Assembly: GCA_964421865.1 (NCBI GenBank)
Contig: CAYQZH010000062.1
Span: 1 to 16,269 of the forward strand
Direction: 5' to 3'
DNA: 16,269 nucleotides
DNA from: SBAX01 sp964421865
GTDB taxonomy: Bacteria; Planctomycetota; Phycisphaerae; UBA1845
Under the pieces are notes generated by a model, which was not told the origin of the DNA, did no database searches, and saw nothing but the letters and a program-made list of their open reading frames with translations. Shown here piece by piece: positions 1 through 6,034 of this stretch. The first letter of the stretch is position 1. Every line of letters begins with the position of its first letter. Made by a program: the position numbers and the translations under genes.

Positions 1-202
1 TATACAACGTTTCGGCATCGGCAACCGCCCTAGCAACCCGCCGAAACAATTCCGTAACCGTTTCCGTATACCGACCCTGCTCGTCCTTCTTCAGATACCG
101 CGCCCGAAGGACTCGCTGCGCGTTCTCCGAGAACCCGAGATTCGACTTCCGCGTGTCATCCGTAACACTCAAGCCACGTCCCGAAATCACCGCTTCCGCC
201 AT
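1..202 (-). CDS. nrdJ: Class II (B12-dependent) ribonucleotide reductase, N-terminal part only
   Basis: Sixty-seven codons on the minus strand from ATG at 202-200 run off the left edge. The translation has the entry region typical of adenosylcobalamin-dependent ribonucleotide reductases: a short variable start, then FSENAQRVLRARYLKKDEQG (residues 24-43) and a following ELFRRVARAVADAE helix. In the family these residues lead into the catalytic barrel, which reduces ribonucleotides to deoxyribonucleotides using a cobalamin-generated thiyl radical in the cytoplasm. The catalytic cysteines lie outside the window, so the class call rests on the N-terminal pattern alone. A GGAGG lies about 12 bases upstream of the ATG, which is long but usable spacing. 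A promoter and NrdR-like boxes lie about 190-240 bases upstream. A different open frame overlaps the first 47 bases of this gene, so the start is not fully settled. Confidence 0.82.
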   Translation of the reverse strand, partial: MAEAVISGRGLSVTDDTRKSNLGFSENAQRVLRARYLKKDEQGRYTETVTELFRRVARAVADAETLY

Positions 203-388
203 AAAGTCGCCACGCCTCCACCGGCGTTATCCCGCCGGGCAATTCTTCGTTTTCGTTCAACCACCCGAACGTCAGTCCCCCACGGCTACCCAGGCGACCC
301 GCGTCGAACCCGAATGAGAGCACCTCAGCGTTGGCCCGATCCCGCGGACGGCCTGGAGGTCAGAGTTACGCCTTTGAGGGCAATCCTA

Positions 389-417
389 ACTCTACACCAC
401 TTATCGGCGGTTGTCAA
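389..417 (-). promoter_or_regulatory. Sigma70-type promoter for the ribonucleotide reductase gene
   Basis: On the minus strand there is a perfect -35 TTGACA (417-412), a 17-bp spacer, and a -10 TAGAGT (394-389, 4 of 6 matches to TATAAT). Transcription would start near 380 and leave a leader of roughly 180 bases before the reductase ATG. The spacer length is optimal and the orientation is right for the only minus-strand gene to the left. Confidence 0.6.
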
Positions 418-440
418 ATGAAAACCACCATATATTGTAT
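396..440. promoter_or_regulatory. Candidate NrdR box pair
   Basis: The stretch 427-440 reads ACCATATATTGTAT and matches the NrdR box core ACWATATATWGTGT at 12 of 14 positions. Exactly 31 bp away, 396-409 reads ACCACTTATCGGCG, a weak match at about 7 of 14. NrdR sites in ribonucleotide reductase promoters usually come in pairs about three helical turns apart. Here the strong box sits just upstream of the -35 and the weak one lies between -35 and -10, which is the expected geometry for repression. The strong box is convincing by eye. The second is supported mainly by spacing. Confidence 0.5.
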
Positions 441-470
441 GCTTCAGCCTGCCGCACCCAAGTCTATGTG

Positions 471-488
471 GCACGTAAGTTTACGTGC
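471..488. promoter_or_regulatory. 18-bp palindrome, possible operator
   Basis: GCACGTAA and TTACGTGC form perfect 8-bp arms around a GT centre. The site lies in the 429-bp divergent region between the ribonucleotide reductase and the DNA glycosylase, 144 bp before the glycosylase GTG. Its size and symmetry suit a dimeric repressor site. A hairpin role is less likely because neither gene ends nearby. No matching regulator is in the window. Confidence 0.35.
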
Positions 489-631
489 AAGTAACGGAAG
501 ACCTAACATGTTGTTTCTCGGACTAACCAGGCTGACGCGGCAGCCAGGACCGAAGCGGTGAGGGGTGGAGTTGCAAGGCATCGTGCTCTCGCCGAACCTA
601 GGACCCTCAACCAGGAACGGAGCCAACGCCG

Positions 632-1615
632 GTGCACAAACGAACAGTGCAACTTGAGGTCCCCGGCTCATTTTCGCTACAGGCGACGGTGCTCAGCCAC
701 GGCTGGCACGAGTGCGCCCCCATGAGCTGGTCGGAGGGCGGGCGGTGCTTCCAGACTATCGAGCGCGACGGCGAGCGCGTCTTTCGCGTGTCCGTCGTCG
801 AGACTCGGCGTCAACGCCGATTGCCGTCGCTTCACGTAACTGTCGACGGCGGCCATATCGACGATGGCGTGGCTTCGCGAATGTGCGATCGGCTAGGCAT
901 CACCCTCGGGCTCGATCGCGACCTATCCGAGTTCTATGAGTTGTGCGCGGACCATTCGGGCCTCGCGGTCATTCCACGGATCGGCGGGGGACGGTTGATT
1001 CGCTCGGCCTCGATGACGGAGAACATCCTCAAGGCCCTGTGCGCGACGAACGTGAACTGGACGCAGGCGGTGAAGATGATCAACCGCATCGCCCAGCTCG
1101 GCCCGTATGTCCCGCACTTCCGCAGCCTGACCGCCTGGCCGACCCCGCGCGAAATCCTGCGGGCGGGCGAGAAGTACCTCGACGAAGTCTGCCGTCTCGG
1201 CTACCGAACCTCATCGGTCCTCGCCTTCTGCCGGGACGTGTGCGAAGGTCGGTTCGACGCGGAGGCGTTGGATGCGATGGCCTCCGATCCCGATGTCGGC
1301 AGCGACGACCTCTTGGCACAACTTCGTTCCATCCGCGGCATCGGACCGTCGAGCGCCCATTACCTGCTGGGATTCCTCGGGCGACACGATCGTCTTTCGA
1401 TCGACAGCGCGACGATCGCCCACGTCGCCCACACGCACACCCGCGGCCGCAAGCCGACGCCCAAACGGATCGAGCGCATCTACGCCCCCTACGGGCGATG
1501 GAAGAACCTGGTGTATTGGTGCGAAAACTGGCTGACGTGGGCGACCGCCGCGGGAATCCTTAGAGAGGCCGGGCTGCCCCGTCCTGGGGCGGAGGCTATT
1601 TCGCAGCGGCCTTGA
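632..1615 (+). CDS. HhH-GPD DNA glycosylase (AlkA/OGG-like)
   Basis: A 327-residue cytoplasmic base-excision repair glycosylase that would remove alkylated or oxidised bases from DNA. The N-terminal ~100 residues resemble the beta-rich AlkA/OGG N domain. Residues 125-205 carry the helical region (ENILKALCATNVNW, then a LGYRTSSVLAFC helix). Residues 231-247 form the helix-hairpin-helix (LRSIRGIGPSSAHYLLG), and LSID follows with Asp258 at the catalytic GPD aspartate position. The C-terminus (APYGRWKNLVYWCENW, 285-300) matches the family's closing helix. The start is GTG at 632, with GGAACGGAG 11-19 bases upstream as a weak ribosome site. No iron-sulfur cysteine cluster is seen, so it is not an EndoIII/MutY type. 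Substrate choice between 3-methyladenine and 8-oxoguanine cannot be read from the sequence. Its last 20 bases overlap the convergent signalling gene. Confidence 0.85.
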   Translation: MHKRTVQLEVPGSFSLQATVLSHGWHECAPMSWSEGGRCFQTIERDGERVFRVSVVETRRQRRLPSLHVTVDGGHIDDGVASRMCDRLGITLGLDRDLSEFYELCADHSGLAVIPRIGGGRLIRSASMTENILKALCATNVNWTQAVKMINRIAQLGPYVPHFRSLTAWPTPREILRAGEKYLDEVCRLGYRTSSVLAFCRDVCEGRFDAEALDAMASDPDVGSDDLLAQLRSIRGIGPSSAHYLLGFLGRHDRLSIDSATIAHVAHTHTRGRKPTPKRIERIYAPYGRWKNLVYWCENWLTWATAAGILREAGLPRPGAEAISQRP

Positions 1616-3035
1616 GGGCTGTGCGGATTTCGCTGAGGAGTTGATCGACTTTGAAGGGCTTAAACAAAACCGCCGCGAGTCCTTCGCGGCGTGCTCGAAT
1701 GATCGAGTGGTTGGGATCATAGCCGAATCCCGTCGTGAGAATGACGGGCGTGGTGGCATTGGCATGTTTGGCGGCAGCGAAGACCTCGTAGCCGTTCTTG
1801 ACCGGCATCTTGATGTCACTGAGGACCAGGTCGAACCTCTCGCGGGCGATCAGCGCAATCGCCGTCGCCCCGTCGGCGGCCGTGCAGACCTGACAACCGT
1901 AACCGGTTAGCACGTCGCGGACCGTGTCGCGGAGAATCTCCTCGTCGTCGGCGAGTAAGATGCGGCGGCCCTCGAGGTCCGGGTCGGTCCGCCGCGTGAC
2001 CGTCGTTCGCGCGCCGATGAGGCCGGGTTTGGCGGCCGTAAGCTCCTTCACCGTCTCGCGGATACGCACCGCGTTGGCGGAGATCGTCCGCAGCCGGTGC
2101 CGCAGATCGTCATGCCCGATGTAGTCTTCCACCAGGTTTTCGACGTCGGTGAGGATGTCGTTGAGCGGGGCGGTGATCTCGGACATGACATTGCGCCCGA
2201 GCTGCCCGGTGGTCACTTGTCGTTCGTTGATGAGGAGTTCGAGGAGGTGCAGCGCCAGGGCGATGTAGCGGCCGAAGATTTCCGCGAACTGGCGATCGTC
2301 CTCGGTAAACGCCGCAAGCCGCGTGCTCTCGAAGTTGGCGACGCCCACGATGCGCTCCCGGAAGCGCAGCGGCACGGTGAGCGACGACCGCGCGTTCTCG
2401 ATCCCCGGCACGTAGCGGGAATCGTGGGATACGTCCGGGCAGAGATAGCTGCGCCCTTTCGCCGCGACATAGCCGCAAATCCCGTTCCCTTCGCTTACGG
2501 CGTGAAGCGCGACATCGGTGCCGTCTGCGGGAATACCGGCGAACAGAACCAACTCCAGTTTGTTGGTGTTGGGGTCGAGCACGCGGATTTCAAAGTTCTC
2601 GAAGTTGAGCACATCCTGCGTACAACGAAGAATCTTCTGCTCCAGCAGCGACAAACGCTCTTGGGGCTCCAGCCGCGAGAACTGCTCCGCATCAAGACTC
2701 AGAAGCTCACGTCCGGCGTTGTCGATGGCGTCGATCTTCTCATGCAGCCGTCCCGCGATGTCCCCGCCGGTGTGCACAACGCAAACGCCGTGCGGCGCTG
2801 TTTCAAGGAGGGCTGTGGATTCCGCTTCACAAAGACGTTCCGACGTAGGGAGGTCGGCCGCGCGGCTGATCACGACATCGAACGGTCCCGCGCGTAGGGC
2901 GTCCAACGCCTCTGTGAAACTCTCCACATGCTCCACATGGGCCTGGGCGTCCAGCCAGCGGTGGAGATCGTCGTCGGGATCGTGAAGACCAATGACTAAC
3001 ACATTGAGCGCCTTGGGCGGGCTTGCAGTCGGCAT
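1596..3035 (-). CDS. GAF-domain protein with C-terminal response-regulator receiver
   Basis: A cytoplasmic signalling protein with no membrane segment. In numbering from ATG 3098 the layout is as follows. Residues 31-85 look like a decayed receiver (LNVLVIG...FDVVIS, with Arg where the phosphoacceptor Asp should be). Residues 145-285 are a GAF domain (FEIRVLDPNTNKLELV, GNGICGYVAAKGRSYLCPDV, SSLTVPLRF..IVGVANFES). Residues 295-350 are a DHp-like helix pair. Residues 378-495 are a complete receiver with acidic pair D384/D385, phosphoacceptor D428 (LSDIKMP), T455 and K480. The DHp-like piece MSEITAPLNDIL mirrors the histidine-kinase H-box without its His, and no ATPase domain follows. I prefer ATG 3035 because GAAGG lies 8 bases upstream. 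ATG 3098 is possible but has no ribosome site. It follows plsY after 211 bp and may be separately transcribed. The partner kinase and output are unknown. Confidence 0.8.
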   Translation of the reverse strand: MPTASPPKALNVLVIGLHDPDDDLHRWLDAQAHVEHVESFTEALDALRAGPFDVVISRAADLPTSERLCEAESTALLETAPHGVCVVHTGGDIAGRLHEKIDAIDNAGRELLSLDAEQFSRLEPQERLSLLEQKILRCTQDVLNFENFEIRVLDPNTNKLELVLFAGIPADGTDVALHAVSEGNGICGYVAAKGRSYLCPDVSHDSRYVPGIENARSSLTVPLRFRERIVGVANFESTRLAAFTEDDRQFAEIFGRYIALALHLLELLINERQVTTGQLGRNVMSEITAPLNDILTDVENLVEDYIGHDDLRHRLRTISANAVRIRETVKELTAAKPGLIGARTTVTRRTDPDLEGRRILLADDEEILRDTVRDVLTGYGCQVCTAADGATAIALIARERFDLVLSDIKMPVKNGYEVFAAAKHANATTPVILTTGFGYDPNHSIIRARREGLAAVLFKPFKVDQLLSEIRTALKAAAK

Positions 3036-3098
3036 TCGAGTCGCCTTCAAGAGATCGCGGTTTTCAACAATACTCCACGGGATTGTAGGCCGCGCCAT

Positions 3099-3134
3099 CC
3101 CCGGTTCCGATCAGGTTCTGCCTGACCGCCGGGG
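3099..3134. other. Two-tier hairpin in the leader of the GAF-receiver gene
   Basis: CCCCGG (3099-3104) pairs with CCGGGG (3129-3134), and inside it TCAGG (3111-3115) pairs with CCTGA (3121-3125) around a TTCTG loop. It lies between plsY and the GAF-receiver gene and has no T-run, so it is not a standard terminator on either strand. It could mask or space the leader, or be a small repeat remnant. Confidence 0.4.
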
Positions 3135-3246
3135 AATGCGCCAAACACCCAGCATAACCGCCCCCCCAGGGTTCATACAAGACCTTACACAGAACCGCCC
3201 AGCTATTGTGCTGTGAGACAAGATAAACGCAAGTGAAAGTCGAGCA

Positions 3247-3930
3247 TTACGACGGCTGCGTGTTGTGGGAAGATGCTTGCTGCGCCGTCGAGCGGACCAC
3301 GCGGGTCTCCGTGCCCGCAAGTATTCTCCGGAAGTTAGCGCGGTGCCGCACGAGAACCAGCGTCGCGACGGCGACGGCGAACACGAGGAACGGCCAGCGA
3401 TCCATCAACGCGCCGCCCGCTCGCCACACCCGCAGAATGTAGAACACCGGAAACAGGCTCGCGCCGCAGATGGACCCGACGGAACTCATTCGTGTGAAGG
3501 CCAACCCGAGGCCCCAGACGACGAACGACAGCATCGCGGGGAACGTCAGAGCCGGGTAGACCCCCAAAGCCACGCCGAGCGACGTGGAGACCCCTTTGCC
3601 GCCGCGAAAACCGATGAACACGGGATAGTTATGGCCGAGTACGGCACATAACCCCGCCAACAGCCAGCACAGGCTCCGCATCGGCTCCGGCCCCGCCAAT
3701 ACATGCCCGGCGATGAGGGTCGGAACAAGCCCTTTGAGCATGTCGAGGATGAAGGCCGCAAAGAACCAAGGTCGGCCGGCGACCCGCCCCAGGTTCATCG
3801 CCCCCACATTGCCGCTGCCGATCTTGCGAATGTCGATGCCTTTGAGCTTGCCGAGCAGCAGGGAGCACGGGACCGATCCGAACAGATAACTCCCCGCGCA
3901 GCAGGCGATCGTGAGCAACCACAGGTTCAT
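3247..3930 (-). CDS. plsY: Glycerol-3-phosphate acyltransferase PlsY
   Basis: A 227-residue inner-membrane enzyme that transfers acyl from acyl-phosphate to glycerol-3-phosphate, giving lysophosphatidic acid, the first step of phospholipid synthesis. All three family motifs are visible: SGNVGAMNLGR (39-49), GHNYPVFIGFRGGKG (99-113, acyl-phosphate/glycerol-phosphate loop) and RHRANFRRILAGTE (195-208). Hydrophobic segments lie near 4-24, 55-78, 87-99, 117-145, 150-167 and 178-195, matching the multi-pass topology. The C-terminal ~20 residues are a polar tail beyond the usual family end. The ATG overlaps the stop of the upstream glycosyltransferase as ATGA, so translation is probably coupled. 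PlsX is not nearby. Linkage to lipopolysaccharide-type genes is unusual but sensible for envelope lipid supply. Confidence 0.93.
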   Translation of the reverse strand: MNLWLLTIACCAGSYLFGSVPCSLLLGKLKGIDIRKIGSGNVGAMNLGRVAGRPWFFAAFILDMLKGLVPTLIAGHVLAGPEPMRSLCWLLAGLCAVLGHNYPVFIGFRGGKGVSTSLGVALGVYPALTFPAMLSFVVWGLGLAFTRMSSVGSICGASLFPVFYILRVWRAGGALMDRWPFLVFAVAVATLVLVRHRANFRRILAGTETRVVRSTAQQASSHNTQPS

Positions 3931-5099
3931 GCCCGAACGTGCTCCATAGAACGGATTTCCTCGTATAGCGCGAGCATCTCGCGGGCGTGGCGAGCCATGC
4001 TCACGCGCTCCGCGACGGCGGAGGCCGCAACCCCCATTCGTCGCCGCCGCGAACCATCACGTAGCTTTTCGACACGGTCGGCCAGAGCCGCGACATCCGT
4101 GGGGTCGTCGAGCACGTATCCATTGTGTCCATCGACGATCATCTCCGACGCCCCGTCCCAGCGCGTGGTGACGCAAGGCACGCCCGCCGCCATGCCCTCC
4201 AGGACCACACGGCTGCACGGATCATAGTACGTCGGATGAACCAGGACGTCGGCGGCGTGGAGGAATTCGCGGACCCGTTCGCTGGGGCCGACGAAGGTCA
4301 AGCGCCGCGCGATGCCCAGTCGGACCGCAAGACGATGCCATCGCGGCGACTCCCCTCGTCCGAGAATCAGTGAACGAACGTCATCGACGCCGCGGTCGCG
4401 GAGGAGGGCCAGGGCTTCCATCCAACGCTGCACGCCTTTCAGGCGGAAGTTGTGGGCGATGAGGAGCACGAGAAGTTCGCCGTCGGCGATAGCGAACTCA
4501 CGGCGGACGGCGGCGCGATGGGCGGCGCGTTCGCTCGGCGTGGAGCGGCCCCCGTCGACGCCGTTGTAAATGACCCGGATTCGTTCGTCGGGAAGCGCGT
4601 AGTGTTCCTTCAGTTGACGGAGGACGTAGTCGGAAATGGCCGCCACGACCGGTCCGTCGCCGGGTGCGAACAACTTTCGCTCGAGGGAAAGAAGGTAACG
4701 TTGTTTCAGGTTGAGGCGCCCCGTGTAGCGTTTCAGCCGCCGGGCGTGGGTCGATTCGCGGAGGGCGACGTTCCGCTCGATGGTTTCGGCCACCGTGCCG
4801 CCGCGCGGTTGATAAATGTCCGCGAACCGACAGGGCGAGATCGCATGGACCACGTCGAAGGAGTCGGCCCGCAGGATGCGCTCCACGCGGTGGGAGAAAG
4901 TGACGCTCCGCCGGGTCCGCGACATGGAGGCGCCGCTGATGGTGTGCACGAACAGCCCCGGAGTCGGCGAGGGCCGGCTACGGGTGAAGACGTGAACCTC
5001 CACGCCTCGGTCCATCAGCTGATGGATGAATTGCAGCGTGGAGGTCTCGGCGCCGCCGCGCCAGGAATCCAACCATTCGCTGACCAATGCAACCTTCAT
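3927..5099 (-). CDS. Family 4 glycosyltransferase (WaaG-like)
   Basis: A 390-residue cytoplasmic or membrane-associated retaining glycosyltransferase of GT-B fold. The N-terminal half carries the acceptor-side glycine pair (SWRGGAETSTLQF, 12-24) and FDVVHAISP (81-89). The linker has VIYNGVD (177-183). The C-terminal donor domain has LLIAHNFRLKGV (212-223), LILGRGE (244-250) and the nucleotide-sugar motif HPTYYDPCSRVVLEGMAAGVP (288-308), with E301 as the family's E in the EX7E region. The pattern is close to WaaG, which adds the first core hexose to heptose in lipopolysaccharide, though the sugar cannot be read from sequence. Start ATG 5099-5097 is chosen because the protein begins MKVALVSEW exactly at the fold and because ATGA overlaps the kinase stop. 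A longer upstream reading merely shadows the kinase gene. Confidence 0.88.
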   Translation of the reverse strand: MKVALVSEWLDSWRGGAETSTLQFIHQLMDRGVEVHVFTRSRPSPTPGLFVHTISGASMSRTRRSVTFSHRVERILRADSFDVVHAISPCRFADIYQPRGGTVAETIERNVALRESTHARRLKRYTGRLNLKQRYLLSLERKLFAPGDGPVVAAISDYVLRQLKEHYALPDERIRVIYNGVDGGRSTPSERAAHRAAVRREFAIADGELLVLLIAHNFRLKGVQRWMEALALLRDRGVDDVRSLILGRGESPRWHRLAVRLGIARRLTFVGPSERVREFLHAADVLVHPTYYDPCSRVVLEGMAAGVPCVTTRWDGASEMIVDGHNGYVLDDPTDVAALADRVEKLRDGSRRRRMGVAASAVAERVSMARHAREMLALYEEIRSMEHVRA

Positions 5100-6034
5100 C
5101 CGCGCCCCTGCTCGCGCTGCGCGATGCGTTGGGTCTTGCCGATGACGCGGTAGATCAATCGCCGTGCCGCACCGTCCAGTTTCTCGACCGCGAGGTAATG
5201 TCGCAACCACCGAAGACGGTCGCTTCGAGAGACGAGCGACGACGGCGTGGAAAAGTTCAGCGAGGCGAGGTCCTTCACCACCCACCGCCGGATGCAACAT
5301 TGCGGTTGAATCACCCGCTGCAAGTCGATCAGCCGGAGCGACCGTTCGATCGGTTGGGACGGATCGAAGAACACGTGCGACAGATAAAGATCACGATGAA
5401 TGTACCCGCATCCGTGAAGCCGTGAGATCAAAGAGGCTGTGGCTGGAACGAGACGCCGAACCATCGGACGGTCCGCCTCGCCCCATTCCCTGACCCACCT
5501 TTCCAACGAACGTCCCGGCGCCTCGGCCGTCAGGATGGCGCTGCGGACCTCGCGTCCTCGTCTCACCTCCTCGCCATAGGCGACCGCTTCCACACACGGG
5601 ATGCCCTCGGCCGTCAGGCGTTGAATCCACGCCCACTCGTTGCCGGCCAGACTCGGCGCACCGGTGCCGGACCGTCGCATCGCCCGCCAAGCTCGGCGGG
5701 GAGGATGAAGGAACCGTTTCAAATAGAAGACTCGCCCGCGTTCGCCGTCGCGCAGCGTCAAGCGCAGTCGCTCTCGCCACGGATCAAGCCCCACTTTGCC
5801 AAGCGGCTCGCCCGACGTATAGGCGAACAGCGCGTCGAGGGAGTCCAAACCGTGTTTTCTTGGGAGTTCTTCGTACGTCGCGGCGATGGTGAAGTCATTC
5901 TGCAGACATCCTGAGCCGCGACCACGATCAGAGCCGCGACCGTAAGGGAGCGGTTCCGTCGCTTCCTGCTCCCGGCGCGCCGGGACTTTGTTCCGCTCGC
6001 GGCTCGGGGAAATAGCGTCACCGTGCCCGTGCAT
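5096..6034 (-). CDS. Lipopolysaccharide kinase, WaaP/InaA-like
   Basis: A protein-kinase-fold enzyme that in this family phosphorylates lipopolysaccharide core heptose using ATP at the inner membrane's cytoplasmic face. Numbered from ATG 6034, the lysine YLKRF (K106), the catalytic loop YIHRDLYLSH (211-220, D215) and the metal-binding LIDLQR (D237) are present, followed by WVVKDLASLNFS. Recognisable homology begins near residue 46 (NDFTIAATYEEL), giving about 265 residues, the usual WaaP length. The preceding ~35 residues are encoded by a dispersed repeat (SRERNKVPARREQ, then EPLPYGRGSDRGRGSG), so the native start may have been displaced. ATG 6034 lies inside the upstream gene's end (17 bp overlap). 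CTG at 5905, with AGGA just upstream, is an alternative start. Overlapping ends with both neighbours place it inside the envelope operon. Confidence 0.82.
   Translation of the reverse strand: MHGHGDAISPSRERNKVPARREQEATEPLPYGRGSDRGRGSGCLQNDFTIAATYEELPRKHGLDSLDALFAYTSGEPLGKVGLDPWRERLRLTLRDGERGRVFYLKRFLHPPRRAWRAMRRSGTGAPSLAGNEWAWIQRLTAEGIPCVEAVAYGEEVRRGREVRSAILTAEAPGRSLERWVREWGEADRPMVRRLVPATASLISRLHGCGYIHRDLYLSHVFFDPSQPIERSLRLIDLQRVIQPQCCIRRWVVKDLASLNFSTPSSLVSRSDRLRWLRHYLAVEKLDGAARRLIYRVIGKTQRIAQREQGRG
5912..6010. repeat. Dispersed GC-rich repeat inside the kinase N-terminus
   Basis: GAGCCGCGACC occurs twice (5913-5923 and 5931-5941), followed by GTAAGGGAGCGGTTCC, a CCCGGCGCGCCGGG palindrome near 5971-5984 and a closing GGCTCGGGG. 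Read on the minus strand it encodes LPYGRGSDRGRGSG. The GCGCCGGGAGC piece recurs in the intergenic element at 7717-7791, which suggests a related repeat family. Confidence 0.5.

Noticed and set aside
202..440. Cobalamin riboswitch upstream of the B12-dependent reductase
   Set aside because: I looked for the B12-box and its surrounding pattern in the leader and found no convincing match.
943..1563. 206-codon plus-strand frame inside the glycosylase
   Set aside because: Arg/Pro-rich shadow of the HhH-GPD gene in another frame.
2097..2897. 266-codon plus-strand open frame
   Set aside because: Antisense shadow of the GAF-receiver gene without recognisable domains.
3099..3134. Rho-independent terminator for the plsY operon
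   Set aside because: There is no T-run on the minus-strand exit side of the hairpin.
5100..5300. N-terminal extension of the family 4 glycosyltransferase
   Set aside because: The extra residues overlap the kinase gene in another frame; homology starts exactly at MKVALVSEW and an ATGA overlap supports 5099.
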